Both the position numbers and the translations under genes were made by a program. Under the pieces are notes generated by a model. The model was not told the origin of the DNA. It searched no databases and saw only the letters and a list, made by a program, of their open reading frames with translations. Positions 23,844-35,500 of a stretch of 64,000 bases of DNA are shown piece by piece (position 1 is the stretch's first letter; the number at the start of each line of letters is the position of its first letter). The stretch comes from Plazaster borealis (taxonomy: Eukaryota > Echinodermata > Asteroidea > Forcipulatida > Labidiasteridae): NCBI GenBank assembly GCA_021014325.1, contig CM037457.1, positions 9,614,538 to 9,678,537 of the forward strand. The letters run 5' to 3'.

Positions 23844-24699
23844 GGGGCCGATTTCACAAAGAGATAAGACTAGTCTTATCTGAAGTTAGGACCAGTATCT
23901 GGTCTTAACTTAAGACTACAGGGGTCGAAATTAACGGTGGCCCGCTGGCCCCTGACCAGTGAAACAATCTCCGGGCCACCGTAGTCACCAAAACTGATAG
24001 CCCGGTGGGACAGTGGAAAATATCCTCCTCAAAATATCACCGGAACCCAGGCGCCGGGATCTGCCTGCTACGATCCGACTGTTGAAAATTCAGTCGAAAG
24101 TTCCGCGAAATACAGACGACATTTTCTTTTTGCGATCCTGATGTACACAACGCACTCTGTGCGACAAGCAGAGTCACGTCGTTTCCAATTTACAGGCTTA
24201 CAGTCTTCGTTTTGTGCGTGCTAGAAATATTCAACGCTAGAGGGCGTTTTAGAACAATGCGTTAGCATAAGAGTAAACGCCCTCTATTGATGAAATATTA
24301 CGCGATAGCATACAAAACCAGTTACAAACGCCTTGACGAAAGACTTTACGTGTCTGCGCATGCTCAGGAAAAAAGTGTTTTCCCCCAAAAAAGCAATATC
24401 ACATCGCTGGTGCGCGGGCTATAAAAACCTTACACAGCACTGTCCTCGCTGGTATGCACGCATATTTCGTCGACAGCTTGGTGCAGTGGTGTGATGAGCA
24501 TGTTCCTTGGATTGTTAGCTTGTTTACGAAATCAACTACACAACGTACGTGTAGACTTTATTTTACAAAAATTACACAATTTCGAATACCCTGGATGAAC
24601 AGAAGGATTATTTTACTGTATAATGTAAGATTTGTTTCCTCTTTATTTGTTTAGTTTTGTTGTTTTTCGGGTTTTTTTAAGGCCCCCTAAGTAATGATG

Positions 24700-24777
24700 T
24701 AGTTGCGATAATCGTAACCCTCCTCCCGACGGTCGGAAGACCGACCGTCGGGAGGAGGGTTACGATTATCGCAAACA
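24700..24777. mobile_element. Tiny foldback element, 34-bp perfect hairpin
   Basis: Perfect inverted repeats 24703-24736 and 24741-24774 with a 4-base loop AAGA. They are flanked by an 8-bp direct repeat TAATGATG (24692-24699 and 24778-24785) that reads as a target-site duplication. The whole unit is 78 bp. Confidence 0.8.
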
Positions 24778-24800
24778 TAATGATGCTGATTTAGTTTTAA

Positions 24801-25169
24801 AGGCACTGAACACGTTTGGAAATTGTCATCAAAGACCAGTGTTCTCACTTGGTGTACCCAACTTATGCATAAAATAACAAGCCTGTGAAAATTTGGGCTC
24901 AATTGGTCATCGAAGTTGCAAGAAAATGATGAAAGAAAAAACACCCTTGTTGTACAAATTCGTGTGCTTTCAGATAGGAATAAAAAATTCTTGCAAGAAG
25001 TTTTTATTATTTTAGTGAGAAATATACCTCTTTCTCAAAAACTACGTTACTTCAGAGGGAATCGTTTCCTACAATGTTTTATACTATCAACAGTTCTCCG
25101 TTGCTTGTTACCAAGTACGTTTTTATGCTAATATTTGTTTTGAGTCATTACCAAACGTGTACGATACCT
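24801..25169. mobile_element. TTAA-flanked MITE, copy 2
   Basis: Starts AGGCACTGAACACGTTTGG after TTAA (24797-24800) and ends just before TTAA (25170-25173). About 90 percent similar by eye to the copy at 13127. It is inserted inside the CAGGGG transposon. Confidence 0.9.
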
Positions 25170-25650
25170 TTAATTACAAAATGATTTTGGGCCACCAACA
25201 TTTCTAGCGGGCCAGTAACTTTTTTTTTTCACTGTCCCTGCTGGCTAGTGGCAATTTAATTTAATTTCGACCCCTGGACTAGTCCTATCACTTAGCATTG
25301 CCTAGGACTAGTCCCTAAGTTAGGAAGAGTTTTGTGAAATCGACCCCAGAAGTAGTGTATTGCCATATGTTTCAGTCTCAAGATTACATGAACAAAAACA
25401 ATAAAACACAAGTTAATATTCATGTACCATGTCTTGTGCATTACCTTTACACAGATTCAGTGTTTGTATTGCAAGTTTTGAATGATTATTATTATTTATT
25501 TATATTGGATTTCAAAAACTTGTTTCTACAAGAAGCAATTTTAATTCATGTGTTTGAGGCTTCTATATATATAACATCCTCATGCCATGAATGTACAATA
25601 AAACAAAATCACCAAATTAAATTGTAAATGTTGTTTTAATCTTTTTGCAG

Positions 25651-25779
25651 ATAGTTAAAATCATCAAGCTGTAACTGCCTGATGAACCAGTGGACACAGC
25701 AAGCACTTAATTAACCAGATGATGATTGCTTCTCCTTAAGGATAAGACCATCTAAGGAAACCAAAAACAACTTAGCAAG
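25651..25779 (+). other. Candidate exon (129 bp)
   Basis: Strong acceptor (TTTTAATCTTTTTGCAG) and donor (AGCAAG|GTATGT). All frames contain stops. The following 25780-26400 has no recognisable gene. Confidence 0.35.
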
Positions 25780-26397
25780 GTATGTTGTCATTTTTCTTTT
25801 ATCACAAAACCTTTTAGTCCTCAAACTAACTGTAACTGCCCGCAATCACCCTCAAAGTAAGTCCAGTTGTATCTTGAGTTTTACACATGCGAATGAAAAT
25901 AGGCTTGTGCAAGAAGGTTCCAAATTGAAAACCAAACTTTTGTCAGTTCCGACTTCAAATGACCAAGTCCCAATTGCACACGGCTCTGTGGAGCTGGTCC
26001 CAGGACCAGCTTACCAAATTAATAAAAAACCAAACCGACTCTTTAACCCTATGGCTCAATTAAACATAGAGTCATTTACTCCTTGACCGCAGCATGGAAA
26101 ATCTCCAGATGTACCTAGAAATCCTTGGAGAACTTCCATTGTGATTATCTTATTTTGTTACAAGTTAAGTTGATTTTGTGGAGGATGAAATTTTCTTTTG
26201 AATGATTTGCACAGTTGGTTTTTTTTGCTTTACAAAATTGAAGCTTTGAAGTTGGAAACATATGACAGATGAACTCAAATTAGGAAGCATTTTTTGTGTA
26301 TGAAGTAAACGTTTGTTACGTGGAAAGCAGTACACATAAGTTTTCACTTAAAACCTGGGAGAAAAACTGTGTGTGAGTTAAATTTTTCTGATTTATG

Positions 26398-26630
26398 TTG
26401 GCGTTGCATCACTTCAAACCCAGCAGGAAGTCTATATGATGTGCAGATTGTTTTAGTGATGTAGAGTCTCCTTTAATTCAAACACAAGAGAAAGTCTTTG
26501 TGATAGCACAGATTTTTCTTATTGCTCAAACCCAGCAGGAAGTCTATATGATGTGAGGATTGTTTTAGTGATATAGAGTCTCCTTTAATTCAAACACAAG
26601 ACAAATTCTGTGTGATGGCACAGATTTGTC
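26398..26630 (+). repeat. Degenerate left edge of the 66-bp satellite
   Basis: Contains diverged half-units (TCACTTCAAACCCAGCAGGA, AGTCTCCTTTAATTCAAACA) twice. The decay toward the edge is what unequal exchange within an array predicts. Confidence 0.75.
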
Positions 26631-27205
26631 TTATAACTGTAGACTCTGCGTCACTCCAAACACAGGAGAAAGTCTGCGTAGCAGCGTAGATTTTACTTTT
26701 TGCTTTAGACTCTGCGTCACTCCAAACACAGGAGAAAGTCTGTTTGACGGCACAGATTTTTCTCATTACTGTAGACTCTGCGTCACTCCAAACACAGGAG
26801 AAAGTCTGTTTGATGGTACAGATTTGTCTTATTTCTGTAGACTCTGCGTCACTCCAAACACAGGAGAAAGTCTGTTTGACGACACAGATTTTTCTTATTA
26901 CTGTAGACTCTGCTTCACTCCAAACACAGGAGAAAGTCTGCAGAACGGCGTAGTTTTTACTTTTTGCTTTAGACACTGCGTCACACCAAACACAGGAGAA
27001 AGTCTGTTTGACAGCACTAATTTTTCTTATAACTGTAGACTCTGCTTCACTCCAAACACAGGAGAAAGTCTGTTTGATGGCACAGATTTTTCTTATAACT
27101 GTAGACTCTGCTTCACTCCAAACACAGGAGAAAGTCTGCATGTCTGCACAGATTTTTCTTATTACTGTAGCCTCTGCTTCACTCTAAACACCGGAGAATG
27201 TCTAT
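26630..27205 (+). repeat. 66-bp satellite array, block 1
   Basis: About nine units of the form ACTCTGCGTCACTCCAAACA-CAGGAGAAAGTCTGTTTGAC-GGCACAGATTTTTCTTATTA-CTGTAG. Several units carry substitutions such as TTTTTGCTTTAG. It ends where single-copy sequence begins near 27205. Confidence 0.95.
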
Positions 27206-27426
27206 TTGTTGGTGCTTATTTAGCAGGTACCAATCCCATAAACTATCGCATTCAGGATTTGCCTCCCTGACACACGCGTAGCACAGAGCACACACTGAGC
27301 CTGAAGTCTCCTTGTACAGCATACATTCTACAGTCGCTTTTGTAGAGACTGGTTCCGCAGTTTTTCTAACGCTTTACGACTTTGGGATGCGGCGGCAAAC
27401 AGACACTGTGATAACTTTTATCTAAA

Positions 27427-27630
27427 ATGCAATTCGCAAGTTCAGCGCGCGCCGTCGTGGACGGTTTGTTTGAAACATCGCGATCGCTGCAGCGATCAAC
27501 TAAAATACCGGTGACAACAAGAAAATATTTCATCGATCGCAATCGAGGCCAAGATCTGATGAAAACTGTCGATAAAAAGTTGTTAAGAATGCAGTGGGTG
27601 GAAATGGAATTGGTTGGAAAGGCCAATTGA
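27427..27630 (+). CDS. Uncharacterised 67-residue ORF in a CpG-rich island
   Basis: Lies in 870 bp of single-copy sequence between two satellite blocks. The surroundings are rich in CpG (GCGCGCGCCGTCG, ATCGCGATCGC), unlike most of the window. In-frame TGA and TAA codons lie 18 bases upstream of the ATG, and AATAAA occurs at 27742-27747, 112 bases after the stop, so a compact single-exon gene or retrocopy is possible. The protein starts MQFASSARAVVDGLFETS, is basic overall (K/R about 18 percent) and has no transmembrane segment. The N-terminus could be a mitochondrial presequence, but I recognise no family. It may equally be a first exon or a chance ORF. Confidence 0.4.
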   Translation: MQFASSARAVVDGLFETSRSLQRSTKIPVTTRKYFIDRNRGQDLMKTVDKKLLRMQWVEMELVGKAN

Positions 27631-28077
27631 CGAAATTGCTCTTGCTGAAGTCGTTTGAAGACTTGACTGGCCTGCTGTGGTCAGGTGGTGTGACGTATTT
27701 GTTTACTATTTTGCTGTACAAACGTGAGCATTATTCATTTTAATAAACAATGGGACAGAAAAACAAAGCATTTTGTTGAGTTTAATTGGAAAGGGTTCTC
27801 TTCGTGCACAAGCTAGTGCAAATTGCGGTCCGATAAAAAAAATAAAAATAAAATGTCGATTTTTTTTTTTTTAAATCAAGCCTGAGAATACAATTCATAA
27901 TTGTTTGACCTCTAAAGCAGGCCGCTTTGCAATAAGTGATTTTCGCTGAAAGTGTTAGTTTATATCATAAATGTCATAATTTTCCTCTTTTTACGGCTCG
28001 GTGAGTTTTATGCTTGACTTGAAACTTAAGTGCTCGGCGGTGCTACTCTTTTTGGGAATTCAATGTTGGCATCTCTG
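27631..28077. other. Single-copy spacer between satellite blocks
   Basis: AT-rich with an A/T homopolymer stretch near 27830-27875. It has no gene apart from the poly(A) signal noted for the upstream ORF. Confidence 0.5.
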
Positions 28078-31000
28078 CTGTAGACTCTGCGCCACTCCAA
28101 ACACAGGAGAAAGTCTGCGTGTCTGCACAGATTTTACTTATTACTGTAGACTCTGCTTCATCCAAAACACAGGAGAAAGTCTGTTTGATGGCACAAGTTT
28201 TCCTTATTGCTGTAGACTCTGCGTCACTCCAAACACAGTAGAAAGTCTGCGTGTCTGCACAGATTTTACTTATTACTGTAGACTCTGCGTCACTCCAAAC
28301 ACAGGAGAAAGTCTGTTAGACGGCACAGATTTTTCTTATTACTGTAGACGCTGCGTCACTCCAAACACAGGAGAAAGTCTGTTTGACGACACAGATTTTT
28401 CTCATTACTATAGACTCTGCGCCACTCCAAACACAGGAGAAAGTCTCGTGTCTGCACAGATTTTCCTTATTACTGTAGACTCTGCGTCACTCCAAACACA
28501 GGAGAAAGTCTGCGTTTGCACAGATTTTACTTGTTACTGTATACTCTGCGTCACTCCAAACACAGGAGAAAGTCTGTTTGATGGCACAGGTTTTCCTTAT
28601 TACTGTAGACTCTGCGTCACTCCAAACACAGGAGAAAGTCTGCGTGTCTACACAGATTTTACTTATTACTGTAGACTCTGCGTCACTCCAAACACAGGAG
28701 AAAGTCTGTTTGACGGCACAGATTTTTCTTATTACTGTAGCCTCTGCGTCACTCTAAACACCGGAGAATGTCTATTTGTTGGCACAGATTTTCCTTATTA
28801 CTGTAGACTCTGCTTCACCCCAAACACAGGAAAAAGTCTGTTTGATGGCAGAGATTTTACTTATAACTGTAGACCCTGCATCACTCCAAACACAGTAGAA
28901 AGTCTGCGGGTCTACACATATTTTTCTTATTACTGTAGACTCTGCGTCACTCCAAACACAGGAGAAAGTCTGTTTGACGGCACAGATTTTTCTTATTACT
29001 GTAGCCTCTGCGTCACTCTAAACACCGGAGAATGTCTATTTGTTGGCACAGATTTTCCTTATTACTGTAGACTCTGCTTCACCCCAAACACAGGAAAAAG
29101 TCTGTTTGATGGCAGAGATTTTACTTATAACTGTAGACTCTGCGTCACTCCAAACACAGTAGAAAGTCTGCGTTTGCACAGATTTTACTTATTACTGTAG
29201 ACTCTGCTTGTCTGCACAGATTTAACTTATGACTGTTGACTCTGCGTCACTCCAAACACAGGAGAAAGTCTGCGTGTCTGCACAGATTTTACTTATTACT
29301 GTAGACTCTGCGCCACTCCAAACACAGGAGAAAGTCTGTTTGACGGCACAGATTTTTCTTATTACTGTAGACGCTGCGTGACTCCAAACTCAGGAGAAAG
29401 TCTGTTTGAAGGCACAGATTTTTCTCATTACTGTAGACTCTGCGTCACTCCAAACACAGGAGAAAGTCTGCGTGTCTGCACAGATTTTTCTTATTACTAA
29501 AGACTCTGCGTCATTCCAAGCACAGTAGAAAGTCTGTTTGACGGCACAGATTTTTCTTATTACTGTAGACTCTGTGTCACTCCAAACACAGGAGAAAGTC
29601 TGCGTGTCTGCACAGATTTTTCTCATTACTGTAGACTCTGCGCCACTCCAAACACAGGAAAAAGTCTGCGTGTCTGCACAGATTTTACTTATTACTGTAG
29701 ACTCTGCGCCACTCCAAACACAGGAGAAAGTCTGCGTGTCTGCACAGATTTTACTTATTACTGTAGACTCTGCTTCATCCAAAACACAGGGGAAAGTCTG
29801 TTTGATGGCACAAGTTTTCCTTATTGCTGTAGACTCTGCGTCACTCCAAACACAGTAGAAAGTCTGCGTGTCTGCACAGATTTTACTTATTACTGTAGAC
29901 TCTGCGTCACTCCAAACACAGGAGAAAGTCTGTTAGACGGCACAGATTTTTCTTATTACTGTAGACGCTGCGTCACTCCAAACACAGGAGAAAGTCTGTT
30001 TGACGACACAGATTTTTCTCATTACTATAGACTCTGCGCCACGCCAAACACAGGAGAAAGTCTCGTGTCTGCACAGATTTTCCTTATTACTGTAGACTCT
30101 GCGTCACTCCAAACACAGGAGAAAGTCTGCGTTTGCACAGATTTTACTTATTACTGTATACTCTGCGTCACTCCAAACACAGGAGAAAGTCTGTTTGATG
30201 GCACAGGTTTTCCTTATTACTGTAGACTCTGCGTCACTCCAAACACAGGAGAAAGTCTGCGTGTCTACACAGATTTTACTTATTACTGTAGACTCTGCGT
30301 CACTCCAAACACAGGAGAAAGTCTGTTTGACGGCACAGATTTTTCTCATTAATGTAGACTCTGCGCCACTCCAAACACACGAGAAAGTCTGCGTGTCTGC
30401 ACATATTTTTCCTTATTACTGTAGACTCTGCGTCACCCCAAATACAGGAGAAAGTCTGCGTGTCTGCACAGATTTTACTTATTACTGTAGACTCTGCTTC
30501 ACTCCAAACACAGGAGAAAGTCTGTTTGACAGCACAGATTTTTCTCATTACTGTAGACTCTGCGTCACTCCAAACACAGGAAAAAGTCTGCGTGTCTGCA
30601 CAGATTTTTCTTATTACTGAAGACTCTGCGTCACTCCAAACACAGGAGAAAGTCTGTGTGACGGCACAGATTTTTCTTATTACTGTAGACTCTGCGTCAC
30701 TCCAAACACAGGAGAAAGTCTGCGTGTCTGCACTGATTTTGCTCATTACTGTAGACTCTGCCTCATTCTAAACACAGGAGAAAGTCTGTTTGATGGCACA
30801 GATTTTTCTTATTACTGAAGACTTTACACGTACGTCACTCCAAACACAGGAGAAATTCTGTTTGACGGCACAAATTTTTCTTATTTCTGTAGACTCTGCG
30901 ACACTCCAAACACAGGAGAAGGTTCGTGTGATGGCACAGGTTTTTCTTATTACTTTAGACTCTGCGTCACTCCTAACACAGGAGAAAGTCTGCGTAACAG

Positions 31001-32545
31001 TGCAGATTTTTCTTATTGCTGTAGACTCTGCGTCACTCCAAACACAGGAGAAAGTCTGTTTGGTGGCACCGATTTTTCTTAATACTGTAGACTCTGCACC
31101 ACTCCAAACACCAGAGAAAGTCTGTTTGACGGCACAGATTTTTCTTATTACTGTAGACTCTGCGTCACTCCAAACACAGGAGAAAGTTTGTGTGACGGCA
31201 CAGATTATTCTTATTACTGTAGATTCTGCGTCACTCCAAACACAGGAGAATGTCTGTTTGACGGCACAGATTTTCCTAATTACTGTAGACTCTACGTCAC
31301 TCCAAACACAGGAGAAAGTATCAGTGACGGCACAGATTTTTCTTATTACTGTAGACTCTGCGTCACTCCAAACACAGGAGAAAGTCTGTTTGACGGCACA
31401 GATTTTTCTAATTACTGTAGACTCTACGTCACTCCAAACACAGAAAGTCTGTTTGACAGCACAGGTTTTTCTTATTACTGTAGACTCTGCGTCACTCCAA
31501 ACACAGGAGAAAGTCTGCGTGTCTGCACAGATTTTTCTTATTACTGAAGACTCTGCGTCACTCCAAACACAGTAGAAAGTCTGTTTGACGGCACAGATTT
31601 TTCTTATTACTGTAGACTCTGTGTCACCCCAAACACAGGAGAAAGTCTGCGTGTCTGCACAGATTTTTCTCATTACTGTAGACTCTGCGTCACTCCAAAC
31701 ACAGGAGAAAGTCTGCGTGTCTACACAGATTTTTCTTATTACTGAAGACTCTGCGTCACTCCAAACACAGGAGAAAGTCTGTTTGATGGCACAGTTTTTT
31801 GTTATTGATGTAGACTCTACGTCATTCCAAACACAGGAGAAAGTCTGTTTGATGGCACAGTTTTTTGTTATTGATGTAGACTCTACGTCACTCCAAACAC
31901 AGGAGAAAGTCTGTTTGACGGCACAGATTTTTCTTATTTCTGTAGACTCTGCTTCACCCCAAACACAGGAGAGTCTGTCTGATGGCATCAATTTTTCTTA
32001 TTTGACGACACAGATTTGTCTTATTACTGTAGACTCTGCGTCATTCCAAACACAGGAGAAAGTGTGTTTGAAGGCACAGATTTTTCTTATTACTGTAGAC
32101 TCTGCGTCACTCCAAACACAGGAGAAAGTCTGTTTTAAGGCACAGATTTTTCTTATTACTGTAGACTCTGCGTCACTCCAAACACAGGAAAAAGTCTGTT
32201 TGAAGGCACAGATTTTTCTTATTACTTAAGACTCTGCGTCACTCCAAACACAGGAGAAAGTCTGTGTGATGGCACAAATTTTTCTTATTACTGTAGACTC
32301 TGCGTCACTCCAAACACAGGAAAAAGTCTGTTTGACGGCACAGATTTTTCTTATTACTGTAGACTCTGCATCACTCCAAACACAGGAGAAAGTCTGTTTG
32401 ATGGCACAGATTTTCTTATTACTTTAGACTCTGCGTTACTCCAAACACAGGAGAAAGTCTGCGTGTCTGCACAGATTTTTCTCATTACTGTATACTCTGC
32501 GTCACTCAAAACACAGGAGAAAGTCTGTATGACGGCACAGATTTC
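28078..32545 (+). repeat. 66-bp satellite array, block 2 (plus orientation)
   Basis: About 68 units in tandem. A run starting near 28200 is repeated nearly verbatim from about 29820, shown by the rare variant GTCTGTTAGACGG at 28311 and 29928, so segments of about 1.6 kb were duplicated. Units alternate TGTTTGACGGCACAG and TGCGTGTCTGCACAG forms. Two plus-strand frames and one minus-strand frame of the unit lack stops, giving ORFs of up to 400 codons on both strands. Frames change at 65-bp units and at TGA variants, so coding is unlikely. Confidence 0.95.
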
Positions 32546-35500
32546 GACTCTGTGTTTGGAGTGACGCAGAGTCTACCGTAATGAGAAAAATCTGTGTCAA
32601 ACAGACTTTCTCCTGTGTTTGGAGTGACGCAGAGTCTACAGTAATAAGACACATCTGTGCAGACACGCAGACTTTCTCCTGTGTTTGGAGTAACGCAGAG
32701 TCTAAAGTAATAAGGAAAATCTGTGCCATCAAACAGACTTTCTCCTGTGTTTGGAGTGATGGAGAGTATACAGATATAAGACAAATCTGTGCCGTCACAC
32801 AGACTTTCTCCTGTGTTTGGAGTGACGCAGAGTCTACAGTAATAAGAAAAATCTGTGCCGTCACACAGACTTTCTCCTGTGTTTGGAGTGACGCAGAGTC
32901 TACAGTAATAAGAAAAATCTGTGCAGACACGCAGACTTTCTTCTGTGTTTGGAGTGATGCAGAGTCTACAATAATAAGACAAATCTGTGCCGTCAAACAG
33001 ACTTTCTACTGTGTTTGGAGTGACGCAGGGTCCACAGTCATAAGTAAAATCAATGCGTCACAGACTTTCTCCTGTGTTTGGAGTGACGAAGAGTCCACAG
33101 TAATAAGTAAAATCTGTGCCGTCAAACAGACTTTCTCCTGTGTTTGGAGTGACGCAGAGTCTACAGGAATAAGAAAAATCTGTGCTGTCAAACAGACTTT
33201 CTTCTGTGTTTGGAGTGATGCAGAGTCTACAGTAATAAGAAATATCTGTGCAGACACTCAGACTTTCTACTGTGTTTGGAGTGACGCAGAGTCTACAGTA
33301 ATAAGAAAAATCGGTGCCATCAAACAGACTCTCCTGTGTTTGGGGTGAAGCAGCGTCTATAGTAACAAGTAAAATCTGTGTAGACACGCAGACTTTCTCC
33401 TGTGTTTTGAGTGACACAGAGTCTACAGTAATAAAAAAGATCTGTGCCGTCAAACACAAGTTCTCCTGTGTTTGGAGTGACGCAGAGTCTACAGAAATAA
33501 GAAAAATCTGTGCCGTCAAACAGACTTTCTCCAGTGTTTGGAGTGACGTAGAGTCTTAAGTAATAAGAAAAATCTGTGCCGACACACAGACTTTCTCCTG
33601 TGTTAGGAGTGACGCAGAGTCTACAGTAATAAGAAAAATCTGTGCCGTCACACAGACTTTCTCCTGTGTTTGGAGTGACGCAGAGTCTACAGTAATAAGA
33701 AAAATCTGTGCCGTCAAACAGACTTTCTACTGTGTTTGGAGTGATGCAGAGTCTACAGTAATAAGTAAAAACTGTGCCGTCAAACAGACTTTCTCCTGTG
33801 TTTGGAGTGACGCAGAGTCTACAGTAATAAGGAAAATCGGTGCCGTCAAACAGATTTTCTCCTGTGTTTGGAGTGACGCAGAGTCTACAGTAATAAGAAA
33901 AATCTGTGCAGACACCCAGATTTTCTCCTGTGTTTGGAGTAACGCAGAGTCTAAAGTAATAAGGAAAATCTGTGCCATCAAACAGACTTTCTCCTGTGTT
34001 TGGAGTGACGCAGAGTATACAGTTATAAGACAAATCTGTGCCGTCACACAGACTTTCTCCTGTGTTTGGAGTGACGCAGAGTCTACAGTAATAAGACAAA
34101 TCTGTGCCGTCAAACAGACTTTCTTCTGTGTTTGGAGTGACGCAGGGTCCACAGTCATAAGTAAAATCAATGTGTCACAGACTTTCTCCTGTGTTTGGAG
34201 TGACGCAGAGTCTACAGTAATAAGTAAAATCTGTGCCGTCACACAGACTCTCTCCTGTGTTTGGAGTGACCCAGAGTCTACAGTAATAAGAAAAATCTGT
34301 GCAGACACGCAGACTTTCTTCTGTGTTTGGAGTGATGCAGAGTCTACAGTAATAAGACAAATCTGTGCCGTCAAACAGACTTTCTACTGTGTTTGGAGTG
34401 ACGCAGGGTCCACAGTCATAAGTAAAATCAATGCGTCACAGACTTTCTCCTGTGTTTGGAGTGACGAAGAGTCCACAGTAATAAGTAAAATCTGTGCCGT
34501 CAAACAGACTTTCTCCTGTGTTTGGAGTGACGCAGAGTCTACAGCAATATGAAAAATCTGTGCTGTCAAACAGACTTTCTTCTGTGTTTGGAGTGATGCA
34601 GAGTCTACAGTAATAAGAAAAAACTGTGCAGACACGCAGACTTTCTACTGTGTTTGGAGTGACGCAGAGTCTACAGTAATAAGAAAAATCGGTGCCATCA
34701 AACAGACTCCTGTGTTTGGGGTGAAGCAGCGTCTATAGTAACAAGTAAAATCTGTGTAGACACGCAGACTTTCTCCTGTGTTTTGAGTCACACAAGAGTC
34801 TACAGTAATAAGAAAGATCTGTGCCGTCAAACACAATTTCTCGTGTGTTTGGAGTGACGCAGAGTCTACAATAATAAGAAAAATCTGATCCGTTACGCAG
34901 ACTTTCAACTGTGTTAGTAGTGTCGCAGAGTCTACAGAAATAAGAAAAATCTGTGCCGTCAAACAGACTTTCTCCTGTGTTTGGAGCGACGTAGAGTCTT
35001 AAGTAATAAGAAAAATCTGTGCCATCAAACAGACTTTCTCCTGTGTTTGGAGTGACGCAGAGTCTACAGTTATGAGAAAAATCTGTGCAGACATGCAAAC
35101 TTTCTCCTGTGTTTGGAGTGACGCAGAGTCTAAAGTATTAAGGAAAACCTGTGCTGTCAAACAGACTTTCTCCTGTGTTTGGAGTGACGAAGAGTCCAGA
35201 GTAATAAGTAAAATTTGTGCCGTCAAACAGACTTTCTCCTGTGTTTGGAGTGACGCAGAGTCTACAGCAATAAGAAAAATCTGTGCTGTCAAACAGACTT
35301 TCTCCTGTGTTTGGAGTGATGCAGAGTCTACAATAATAAGAAAAATCTGTGCAGACACGCCGACTTTCTACTGTGTTTGGAGTGACGCAGAGTCTACAGT
35401 GATAAGAAAAATCTGTTCCATCAAACAGACTGTCCTGTGTTTGGGGTGGAGCAGCGTCTATAGTACCAAGTAAAATCTGTGTAGACACGCAGACTTTCTC

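Larger units (their letters stand above)
23919..25276. mobile_element. DNA transposon with CAGGGG termini, copy 1 (nested)
   Basis: Termini CAGGGGTCGAAATTAA and its inverted copy, with a 5-bp target duplication GACTA (23914-23918 and 25277-25281). The interior at about 24180-24420 matches, inverted, 40590-40830 of the element at 39667. It contains no transposase, so it is non-autonomous. Terminus style is hAT-like, but the duplication is 5 bp rather than 8. It itself carries the hairpin element at 24700 and the MITE at 24801. Confidence 0.8.
23844..25347. mobile_element. MITE with GGGGCCGATTTCACAAAG termini, carrying nested insertions
   Basis: Termini GGGGCCGATTTCACAAAG and inverted TTTTGTGAAATCGACCCC. 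Without its insert the element is about 141 bp of repeated GACTAGTC/TTAGGAC motifs. The paralogous locus around 47488 (CATTACCA/GAAGTGG) is an uninterrupted empty site, so the boundaries are known to within 1-2 bp; the target duplication is only A or AG. Confidence 0.8.
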
